DNA from: Verrucomicrobiota bacterium
GTDB taxonomy: Bacteria > Verrucomicrobiota > Verrucomicrobiia > Verrucomicrobiales > Verrucomicrobiaceae
Direction of reading: 5' to 3'
DNA length: 5,772 nucleotides
Assembly (NCBI GenBank): GCA_021413535.1
Contig: JAIOQF010000118.1
Coordinates: 1 to 5,772 of the forward strand
Shown here piece by piece: positions 1 to 5,772 of the stretch (positions are counted from its first letter, which is position 1; each line of letters starts with the position of its first letter). Under the pieces are notes generated by a model. That model was given only the letters and a program-made list of their open reading frames with translations. It was not told the DNA's origin and did no database searches. Both the position numbers and the translations under genes were made by a program.

Positions 1-1635
1 CCTGAAGAATCGCGCGCACCGCTTGCAAAAAAACGTGCGGCAAAAAAATCCACCAAAGTGGCAGCAGCCCGCGGCAACGGCACCAGCGCAGACACAGCCG
101 TCGAAGCCAAGCCACCAGCGAAAAAACGTGCAGCTCGAAAAACTGAAACTGCAGCACCAGCAGAAGCCCCGCCCGTTGCGCCTGCTCCAGTTGAATCCAG
201 ACCACCGGCGGCACCGGTTCCCGTTGCAGCTCCCGCTCCGATGAGTCCTCCTGCGGCTCCGGCTTTCGATGCGCCCGCGACACAACAGCCATCCGGCAGA
301 CCACCGGGAAATTTCGAGCAACGTCCGCACCATGATCATCAGAATCGCGGCGGTGGTGGCGGTGGTCGCTTCCGCAAATGGGACAAGCGCAACCGCTGGC
401 GCGAACGCAATCGCGACAATCGCGAGCAGCGCGGCGACCCGCAGTCTCAGCCACAGAATCAAGGCGAGGGTGGCGAACAACAGCAGCCACCACCGGAACG
501 CCCCCTTGGCCCGCCGATGCCCAGCGAAGGTATTTTGGAAATCACACCGAAGGGCTACGGATTCCTCCGCCAGAGATCCCGCCATTGGGCACAGAATCCG
601 CAGGATCCCTGGGTCTCACCTGAGTGGATTCGCAATCTCGGCCTGCGCGAAGGCCTCTTCGTCAAAGGCGTCGAACGTATGGGCAATCGCGGCCCGCAGG
701 TTACGGAAATCACCGAAGTCAACGGATTGCCGCCGGATCAGATTCGTGATCTGCCGCTCTTCGAAGAATTGAAAGCGGTAAATCCCAACAAGCGCATCCA
801 GATGGAGACGCGCCCCGACCGCCTCACCACACGCGTCATTGATCTGATCACACCCATTGGACGCGGTCAGCGCGGACTCATCGTGGCCCCGCCCCGCGCC
901 GGCAAGACGACGCTGCTGGAACACCTCGCCGAAGCGGTGATCCAAAATCATCCGACGATGCACCTGATGCTGCTCCTGGTCGACGAGCGCCCCGAGGAAG
1001 TCACCGAATTCCGCCGCGTTCTGCCGAACGCGGAGATCCACGCCAGCTCGAACGACAGCGACATCCGAAATCACATCCGCACCGCGTGCTTCGCCATTGA
1101 GCGCGCCAAGCGGCTCGTCGAATCCGGTCAGCACGTCTTCATGCTGCTCGATTCAATCACCCGCATGGGCCGCGCATTCAACAACGCGCAGAAGAGCGGC
1201 GGTGCCATCATGAGTGGTGGTGTCGGTGTCGGCGCCCTGGAAATGCCTCGCCGTCTTTTCGCCGCGGCACGCAACACTCGTGACGCAGGCTCGCTCACCA
1301 TCATCGCCACCACCTTGATCGAAACCGGCAGCCGCATGGATGAACTCATCTTCCAGGAGTTCAAAGGCACCGGCAACCTTGAGCTCGTGCTCGACCGCAA
1401 AATCGCCGAGCAATACATCTATCCCGCAGTGAACATATTCCGTTCCGGCACCCGGCGCGAGGAACTGCTGCTGCCGCCCTTCCAACTTGATAAGATCAAT
1501 ATGCTGCGCCGCGGCCTCGCCGGACACAAACCCATCGACGCCATCCAGCGCATCGTCCAGCTCATGGAGCGCTCGACATCGAACACGCAAATGCTCGTTG
1601 ACCTGCCCGGCAAGACCACCAGCAGCATGGGCTGA
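1..1635 (+). CDS. rho: Transcription termination factor Rho, 5'-truncated by the window edge
   Basis: Rho is a hexameric RNA-dependent ATPase that binds nascent RNA, moves 5' to 3' and dissociates RNA polymerase. Residues are counted from the in-frame GTG at 58. Residues 1-157 are low-complexity: Ala/Pro/Lys-rich, then an Arg/Gly/Asn/Gln-rich stretch with six glycines at 98-103. The cold-shock-type RNA-binding domain starts near 158 (GILEI, GYGFLR at 166-171). The ATPase core follows: Walker A APPRAGKT 277-284, catalytic DERPEEV from 309, Walker B MLLDSITR with D365, central loop MSGGVGVGAL 385-394, secondary RNA-site loop KGTGN 436-440, and arginine finger in SGTRREE 463-469. From residue 158 to the end there are 368 residues, about the same as E. 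coli Rho from its cold-shock domain onward. The frame is open from base 1 and the repeat AKKRAAKK lies upstream of 58, so GTG 58 is probably not the start. A helical Rho_N domain, if present, lies outside the window. The family call is secure. Confidence 0.97.
   Translation, partial: PEESRAPLAKKRAAKKSTKVAAARGNGTSADTAVEAKPPAKKRAARKTETAAPAEAPPVAPAPVESRPPAAPVPVAAPAPMSPPAAPAFDAPATQQPSGRPPGNFEQRPHHDHQNRGGGGGGRFRKWDKRNRWRERNRDNREQRGDPQSQPQNQGEGGEQQQPPPERPLGPPMPSEGILEITPKGYGFLRQRSRHWAQNPQDPWVSPEWIRNLGLREGLFVKGVERMGNRGPQVTEITEVNGLPPDQIRDLPLFEELKAVNPNKRIQMETRPDRLTTRVIDLITPIGRGQRGLIVAPPRAGKTTLLEHLAEAVIQNHPTMHLMLLLVDERPEEVTEFRRVLPNAEIHASSNDSDIRNHIRTACFAIERAKRLVESGQHVFMLLDSITRMGRAFNNAQKSGGAIMSGGVGVGALEMPRRLFAAARNTRDAGSLTIIATTLIETGSRMDELIFQEFKGTGNLELVLDRKIAEQYIYPAVNIFRSGTRREELLLPPFQLDKINMLRRGLAGHKPIDAIQRIVQLMERSTSNTQMLVDLPGKTTSSMG
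25..137 (+). repeat. Lys/Ala-rich coding repeat inside rho (two copies)
   Basis: Two related units encode PLAKKRAAKKST (about 19-54) and PPAKKRAARKTE (about 112-147). At the DNA level both share GC-(A)6-7-CGTGC, at 25-38 and 118-132. They are basic, alanine-rich segments like those of histone-H1-like or nucleoid-associated tails, and fit a nonspecific RNA- or DNA-binding linker. This is the main reason for extending the rho reading frame left of the GTG at 58. The function is inferred from composition only. Confidence 0.6.
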
Positions 1636-1671
1636 CGCGCCCGTCGCTATTGAACATCAGGCAGCGTAAGC

Positions 1672-1696
1672 CGGCATTCTGCGTTCAAGAATGCTG
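1672..1696. terminator. Hairpin between convergent genes, weak terminator candidate
   Basis: CGGCATTCT (1672-1680) can pair with AGAATGCTG (1688-1696) across the 7-base loop GCGTTCA. This gives a 9-bp stem with one G-U pair when read on the plus strand. It lies 36 bases after the rho stop and 17 bases beyond the stop of the opposing minus-strand gene, where a shared terminator would be expected. There is no uninterrupted T tract on either side, only a pyrimidine-rich stretch from about 1708 on the plus strand. It is therefore not a textbook intrinsic terminator. It could act weakly, serve as a 3'-end stabilising structure, or be chance. Confidence 0.35.
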
Positions 1697-1713
1697 TCGA
1701 TGCCGTGCTTCTA

Positions 1714-2283
1714 TCATCCTTCACGCAACCACCCAAGTGCCTCGGCGGCAAATGCGGCAATCCTGTTCGCTTCCTCCGCAGGAACCTGATCAATCATGTA
1801 TTTCAAATTCGTCCAGAATTCAGTGACGCGGGTCACTTCCACTGCGAGATCAGCCTTGGCCTTCTTTTGCGACTTCACATCTCCAACATCGAGGGGCTGG
1901 AGTTTCTTGATCAACGCGATGGCATCCTCAATCACTTTGACGGCATCTTTGTCACCTTTGCCTTCAGGCAACGGCAGCCTTTTCGCGAGGTCTGCGATAA
2001 AATCCTCCACGAATGCGCAGTCGCGGGCGTGACCGTGGGTATACATCGTGCCCCCGCCGTTGATGACATAGGCCAGCGTGTAAGCACTTCCGCGTGATTT
2101 GGCAATCGCCTCCCGCCATCGATGCAGTTCAATCACAAGCTGCACGTTTTTCTGCGCCAGGGCATGCTCTGTTTCGACACGCTTCGCGGTTGCGTAAAGA
2201 TAGGCGGCGTGGTCCTGCCCAACTTCGCTGGGTCCCGTAATCTGGGTCAGTTCCTCCACCCCAAGCTTCAAGGCGGCGGCCAT
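1714..2283 (-). CDS. Hypothetical protein, Lys/Ala/Glu-rich and helical, family not recognised
   Basis: I do not recognise this protein. From the ATG at 2283 it has 189 residues and ends with TGA at 1714-1716. It is rich in Ala, Lys, Glu and Leu with amphipathic spacing, suggesting a mostly helical fold: a helix-like stretch about 27-64, a Gly/Tyr/His segment about 65-86 (NGGGTMYTHGHARD at 75-88), then helices about 89-103, 112-129 and 142-189. No catalytic motif, metal site or membrane helix is clear. The start is uncertain. The frame stays open upstream, and a TTG at 2379 would add 32 residues that loosely resemble a signal peptide (Lys/Arg, then LKLLSISVINFAGA, then an acidic stretch). The ATG is preferred because longer versions run toward the divergent DUF4112 gene and beyond 2458 would overlap it. 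No Shine-Dalgarno sequence precedes either start. It is convergent with rho. The opposite strand gives only unlikely Cys/Phe/His-rich translations, which supports the minus strand. Confidence 0.7.
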   Translation of the reverse strand: MAAALKLGVEELTQITGPSEVGQDHAAYLYATAKRVETEHALAQKNVQLVIELHRWREAIAKSRGSAYTLAYVINGGGTMYTHGHARDCAFVEDFIADLAKRLPLPEGKGDKDAVKVIEDAIALIKKLQPLDVGDVKSQKKAKADLAVEVTRVTEFWTNLKYMIDQVPAEEANRIAAFAAEALGWLREG

Positions 2284-2457
2284 GGTAACCGGCTTTTTAT
2301 CAGGATCGTCGGAAGCCCCGGCAAAATTGATGACGGAAATCGACAGGAGTTTGAGTCTAGTCTGCGCAGCCTTAACCAACTTGCAAAGCGTCCCACAAAG
2401 AATACTCGCATCACTTCCGGGCCTTGCCTCTTCAACTCTTGTTTCGAAATCCCCAAC
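2284..2457. promoter_or_regulatory. Divergent intergenic region
   Basis: These 174 bases separate the ATG of the minus-strand hypothetical gene from the chosen ATG of the DUF4112 gene, so promoters for both should lie here or overlap their first codons. I could not pick convincing -35/-10 pairs, an operator or a riboswitch by eye. The minus-strand frame remains open through the whole stretch and the plus-strand frame of the DUF4112 gene is open from at least 2122. Part of the region could therefore be coding, most plausibly the 32-codon minus-strand extension to the TTG at 2379. Confidence 0.4.
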
Positions 2458-3027
2458 ATGTGGTTTCTTGGTCTCGTGACACAGCCTTTGCCGAAAACAC
2501 CCCCAGCCCATGTTGATGCCGTGCTCCCGCCCGATGGGAAAGGACGCGCACCCGCCGGACAAGACGCGCATGATGCTTCGGAAGTATCGCGCATCATCGC
2601 CTATTGGATGGACGAGTTCCTCCGTATTCCGGGCACCAACATTCGCCTCGGACTGGATCCCATCCTCGGCCTATTCCCCGTCGCAGGAGGATTGCTTTCA
2701 TCCAGCGTCAGTCTCGTCACCATGATCGAAGGCGTGCGGCTTCGCCTGCCGATTTCGGTGCTCGCACGCATGGGTGCCAATATCTTTTTCAACGAAGTGC
2801 TGGATGCCATCCCAGTCGCTGGTGACTTCGCCTCGATATTTTTTCGCTCCAACACCCGGAACCTCGCGTTGATCAATCGCTGGAAATCCGGCGAGCAAGC
2901 CGGCATCAAACGAAGCAGCCGACTCCTCCTCGCTGGATTCCTGATCCTCTTTTTTCTCCTGCTCGGCGGCTGGTTTTTTCTCTGGTTCACCGTGCTCCGG
3001 TGGATCTGGCATCGGATCACCGGCTGA
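2458..3027 (+). CDS. DUF4112 domain protein with C-terminal membrane anchor
   Basis: This 189-residue protein belongs to the DUF4112 family, whose biochemical role is unknown. The domain spans about residues 46-141. It shows the family's hallmark pair of similar segments, LDPILGLFPVAGG (66-78) and LDAIPVAGDF (115-124), and ends at NLALINRW (135-142). A basic linker KRSSR (151-155) precedes a strongly hydrophobic stretch about 156-184 rich in Leu, Phe and Trp. That is enough for one long or two tight membrane helices, so an inner-membrane location is likely. Residues 1-45 are Pro/Ala/Asp-rich and poorly conserved in appearance. The start is a choice: ATG 2458 leaves a reasonable divergent gap, and GTG 2521 would also keep the whole domain. 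The frame is open further upstream, but that stretch is antisense to the minus-strand gene and reads like a shadow. hrpB follows after 29 bases on the same strand, suggesting an operon. Confidence 0.85.
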   Translation: MWFLGLVTQPLPKTPPAHVDAVLPPDGKGRAPAGQDAHDASEVSRIIAYWMDEFLRIPGTNIRLGLDPILGLFPVAGGLLSSSVSLVTMIEGVRLRLPISVLARMGANIFFNEVLDAIPVAGDFASIFFRSNTRNLALINRWKSGEQAGIKRSSRLLLAGFLILFFLLLGGWFFLWFTVLRWIWHRITG

Positions 3028-3056
3028 TCCCGGCTTCATCATAACTTGCCCGCGCC

Positions 3057-5621
3057 TTGGCCGTTCACATCTCCAACCTCCCGATCGAATCGCTCCGCCA
3101 GTCGCTGGTTGGATGGTTTGCCCGAGGTGGTTTGCGCAATGCCGTAATTAAAGCGCCAACCGGCTCCGGCAAATCCACGCAGGTGCCGCAGATGCTGCTG
3201 GATCACGGCATCGCCGGTGACAAACGCATCGTGGTGCTGCAACCGCGCCGTATCGCCGCCCGTATGTTGGCCGCACGCGTGGCATCGGAACGACAAGCCC
3301 GGCTCGGCGATGAAGTCGGCTACCAAGTCCGCTTCGACAATGTCTCGTCAGCCAAGACCCGCATCCTCTTCGTCACCGAGGGCGTGATGCTGCGGCATCT
3401 GCACGACGACCCGAAGCTTTCACAGATCGGCTGTCTGGTCATCGATGAATTCCATGAGCGACATCTCGACGGCGACATCTGCCTGGCTTGGGCCAATGCG
3501 GTGCAGGCAAAACACCGACCGGATCTGAAGATCATCGTGATGTCTGCCACGATCACCCCTGAGCCGCTGCGCGAATTCATGGAGCCTTGCGAGATCTTTG
3601 ACTCCGCGGGACGCACCTTCCCCGTGGAGATCGGTTATCAGGCTCCATCGCGCGACAAGATGGGCAACACCGAACCCGTGTGGGATCAAGCTGCACGCGC
3701 CGCAGAAGATTTAATCGTAAGACGCGGAGTGGACGGTGATCTTCTCATGTTCATGCCAGGCGGACACGAGATTCGCAAGACCATCACCGCCATCAACGGA
3801 CGCAGTTTTTCGAAAGGCTTCCGCATACTCCCGCTGCACGGCGAACTCACCCCACAGCAGCAGGATGAAGTGCTGGCACCCGGTGGCTCGCGCCGCATCA
3901 TCGTCAGCACCAACGTCGCCGAGACCTCACTCACCATCGAGGGCGTGCGCGGCGTGATCGACAGCGGCCTGGCACGCACGGCGGAATACGACACCCGTCG
4001 TGGCATCAACACGCTGACCGTGCAAAAAATCAGCCGCGCATCCGCCGACCAGCGTGCCGGTCGTGCCGGTCGTCTCGGTCCCGGCGTCTGCCTCCGCCTC
4101 TGGCCAGAGCGCGAGCATTTGCATCGCGCGGAAAATGAATTGCCAGAAATCCGCCGCATCGACCTGAGCGAAGCGTTGCTGGCGCTCGCTGTCGTAAGTG
4201 AAACAGCGGGCATGAACTTCGAATGGTATGAGGCGCCCTTCTCCGATTCGAGAAGCCGCGCAATTTCCCTGCTGCGAAATCTGGGCGCCATTGAAGGCAA
4301 AGGCGACACATTGCTTCCAACGGAACTGGGCCGGAAAATGAGCGCCTTCCCGCTCCACCCGAGGTTTTCCAGGATGCTCGTCACCGCTGCGCAACTCGGC
4401 TGCCTCGAGGACGCGGCCTTGTGCGCTGCCATCGAGCAAGGTCGCGACCTGCTGCTCAAACCCACGGAACAGACCAAGCGAAAGCAGGAAGAGCTCTTCG
4501 AGCGCCACGACATCACCGAATTTCAAGCCCTGATCCGCGCCTTCGAAAAAGCGGCCTCGCTCGACTTCGATCCCGAAGCCTGCGCGCGTTACAGCATTCA
4601 TGCACGCGCTGCCTTCGAAGCCATGCGCAGCCGCGACCAGATCGTCCGGCTTTGCAAACGGACTGGATTGAATTCATTAAAAGATGAAGACATCAATCCC
4701 GTCGCTCTGGCGAAATGCCTGCTCTCCGCGTTCTCAGATCACCTCGGTGTGGAGACCATCACCGGCTCGCGGGTCTTCTCGCTCGCAGCAGGTTATCGCG
4801 GACACCTCGACAAGAACGTGAACATCAAGCCGCCGTCGTTACTGGTGGCCGCCGAAGTTGCCGAAATCCAGGGCAAGGCGTTACAAGTGAAGCTCAACCT
4901 CGTCACCAAGATTGAAGAGGAATGGCTGCGGGAACTTTTCCCAAATGATCTCACGACTTCACGACGCGCAATGTTTGATGCAGTCAACAAACGCGTCGTG
5001 AACCGTGAGGAAACGCGCTTTCGCGATCTGGTCATGCACAGTCGTGAACGCGGAGAGCCTGATCTGGATGAAGCAGCGCGCCTGCTGGCCGACGAGATCG
5101 TCGCGGGCCGTTTGGAACTTCCTGAATGGAATGACCGCACTGAGCAATGGATCACGCGTCTGAACTGTCTCGCGGATTGGATGCCAGAATTAGAACTGTC
5201 CAAGATCAACGACGAGGATCGGCGTTTATTGATCGAGCAAACTTGCCACGGAGCCACTGCGGCGCGGCAACTTCGGGAGCGCACTCCCGATGCCGCATTG
5301 AACGCCTGGCTCTCATCCTACCAGCGTGATTTGCTGGATCAATTCGCCCCAGAACAAGTCAAACTGACCAGCGGACGCACAGCACGCGTGCAATATCGCA
5401 ACAACGCGCCGCCCATGATCTCCGTCATCTTGCAGCATCTTTACGACACGAATGAAAACCCGAAAATCGCCGGCGGAAAAATTCCGGTGCTGGTGGAAAT
5501 CCTCGCCCCCAGCCGACGTCCGGTGCAACTCACCGCTGACCTCGGCAATTTTTGGAAGACCAGCTACACCGCCGTAAAAACCGAACTGCGCGGAAGGTAT
5601 CCCAAGCACGAGTGGCGCTAG
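3057..5621 (+). CDS. hrpB: ATP-dependent helicase HrpB (DExH-box)
   Basis: HrpB is a superfamily 2 DEAH/RHA helicase related to HrpA. Its physiological substrate is not well established, although RNA is generally assumed. The product has 854 residues, slightly longer than E. coli HrpB at just over 800. Motifs in order: Walker A APTGSGKS 33-40, Ia QPRRIAA 62-68, TEG 107-109, box II DEFH 130-133 (the form usual for HrpB, in place of DEAH), III SAT 163-165, V STNVAETSLTIEGV 284-297, VI QRAGRAGR 332-339. The winged-helix/ratchet region follows (about 365-470, including LHPRFSRML at 433-441). The HrpB-specific C-terminal domain ends in IAGGKIPV (804-811), FWKTSY (832-837) and ELRGRYPKHEW (843-853). 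The start is TTG: an in-frame TAA at 3042-3044 leaves no earlier candidate except non-standard codons, and the N-terminus fits the family from there. No Shine-Dalgarno sequence is visible. It is intact, with no frameshift seen, and probably shares a transcript with the DUF4112 gene. Confidence 0.96.
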   Translation: MAVHISNLPIESLRQSLVGWFARGGLRNAVIKAPTGSGKSTQVPQMLLDHGIAGDKRIVVLQPRRIAARMLAARVASERQARLGDEVGYQVRFDNVSSAKTRILFVTEGVMLRHLHDDPKLSQIGCLVIDEFHERHLDGDICLAWANAVQAKHRPDLKIIVMSATITPEPLREFMEPCEIFDSAGRTFPVEIGYQAPSRDKMGNTEPVWDQAARAAEDLIVRRGVDGDLLMFMPGGHEIRKTITAINGRSFSKGFRILPLHGELTPQQQDEVLAPGGSRRIIVSTNVAETSLTIEGVRGVIDSGLARTAEYDTRRGINTLTVQKISRASADQRAGRAGRLGPGVCLRLWPEREHLHRAENELPEIRRIDLSEALLALAVVSETAGMNFEWYEAPFSDSRSRAISLLRNLGAIEGKGDTLLPTELGRKMSAFPLHPRFSRMLVTAAQLGCLEDAALCAAIEQGRDLLLKPTEQTKRKQEELFERHDITEFQALIRAFEKAASLDFDPEACARYSIHARAAFEAMRSRDQIVRLCKRTGLNSLKDEDINPVALAKCLLSAFSDHLGVETITGSRVFSLAAGYRGHLDKNVNIKPPSLLVAAEVAEIQGKALQVKLNLVTKIEEEWLRELFPNDLTTSRRAMFDAVNKRVVNREETRFRDLVMHSRERGEPDLDEAARLLADEIVAGRLELPEWNDRTEQWITRLNCLADWMPELELSKINDEDRRLLIEQTCHGATAARQLRERTPDAALNAWLSSYQRDLLDQFAPEQVKLTSGRTARVQYRNNAPPMISVILQHLYDTNENPKIAGGKIPVLVEILAPSRRPVQLTADLGNFWKTSYTAVKTELRGRYPKHEWR

Positions 5622-5772
5622 CAAGGCCGCATCTCGTATCAGCACGCTCGAATCGCTCGCTGCAGTCCGGGTTCAACCGCAAGAAACAATTTTCCACCAG
5701 TTTTATGCTGAGATTTTAGACCAGTGATTTAAGCAGCTTCTTCTTGCCCACAGACGTATCAGAGCTACATCC
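5622..5772. other. Region downstream of hrpB, no secure gene
   Basis: After the hrpB TAG there are 151 bases with no ORF of useful size on the plus strand and no strong hairpin with a T tract. The composition becomes more AT-rich after about 5680. On the minus strand, one frame is open from the right edge to a TAA at 5716-5718 and would end a protein with GKKKLLKSLV. Another minus frame is also open over a similar length. The Lys-rich ending is plausible for a real C-terminus convergent with hrpB, but 18 codons are too few to call. Confidence 0.4.

Noticed and set aside
58..60. GTG as the start codon of rho
   Set aside because: The frame is open to base 1 and the upstream residues repeat the AKKRAA pattern seen downstream, so the coding sequence continues out of the window.
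616..1134. 172-residue minus-strand ORF inside rho
   Set aside because: It is fully antisense to the catalytic core of Rho. Long antisense frames are expected in GC-rich coding DNA and its translation shows no domain.
1705..2097. 130-residue plus-strand ORF
   Set aside because: It is antisense to the Lys/Glu-rich minus-strand gene, and its Cys/Phe/His/Arg-rich translation is typical of a shadow frame.
2122..2457. Long N-terminal extension of the DUF4112 protein (ATG at 2122)
   Set aside because: This part is antisense to the minus-strand hypothetical gene up to 2283 and reads as a Cys/His/Arg mixture unlike the DUF4112 family. A start at 2458 keeps the whole domain.
3444..3455. DEFH in place of DEAH in the helicase as a mutated motif
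   Set aside because: DEFH is the normal box II form in HrpB proteins, including E. coli HrpB, so it is not a defect.
3686..4601. Long minus-strand ORFs (276 and 224 residues) inside hrpB
   Set aside because: They lie opposite helicase motifs V and VI, and their translations are Ser/Arg-rich or Ala/Gly-rich shadow compositions without motifs.
5665..5685. GGGTTCAACC resembling a tRNA T-loop after hrpB
   Set aside because: The flanking 5-bp T stem does not form, the C61-equivalent base is absent, and no acceptor, D or anticodon arms can be drawn around it.
1..5772. CRISPR array, insertion sequence, integrase, toxin-antitoxin or phage defence genes
   Set aside because: No spaced direct repeats, terminal inverted repeats or proteins of those classes were found. 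All large genes are explained by rho, a hypothetical gene, DUF4112 and hrpB.

Overview
The window looks like an ordinary chromosomal segment of a GC-rich (by eye) Gram-negative bacterium. The best guess is Verrucomicrobiota, with Planctomycetota or a relative as the alternative. This rests on three things seen in the sequence: a Rho factor with a long disordered Ala/Pro/Lys then Arg/Gly/Asn/Gln-rich N-terminal region, a full-length HrpB helicase next to a DUF4112 membrane protein, and no clear Shine-Dalgarno sequence before any visible start. The lineage is inferred from protein style, not from a search.

Layout, left to right. (1) Positions 1-1635, plus strand: the 3' part of rho, with the reading frame open to the left edge, so the true start lies outside. 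(2) 1636-1713: a short convergent gap with a small hairpin that could end transcription from either side. (3) 1714-2283, minus strand: an unrecognised helical protein of about 189 residues, possibly extended to 221 with a secretion signal. (4) 2284-2457: a divergent gap that must hold the start signals of both flanking genes. (5) 2458-3027, plus strand: a DUF4112 protein with a C-terminal membrane segment. (6) 3057-5621, plus strand: hrpB, a DExH-box helicase starting with TTG only 29 bases after the DUF4112 gene, so the two are probably co-transcribed. (7) 5622-5772: the region after hrpB, with no secure gene; the end of a minus-strand gene may just enter the right edge.

Functional reading. 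Rho ends transcription by translocating along RNA, and HrpB is a DEAH/RHA-type nucleic-acid helicase of poorly defined role. Both are NTP-driven RNA/nucleic-acid motors, but they are separated by an opposite-strand gene and are not in one operon, so no shared pathway is claimed. I found no mobile element, CRISPR array, RNA gene or phage gene. I did not find a convincing new biological system. The points most worth a second look are the disordered Rho extension, unusual residues in Rho's central RNA-contact loop, the DUF4112-hrpB pairing, and the unidentified minus-strand protein with an unclear start.
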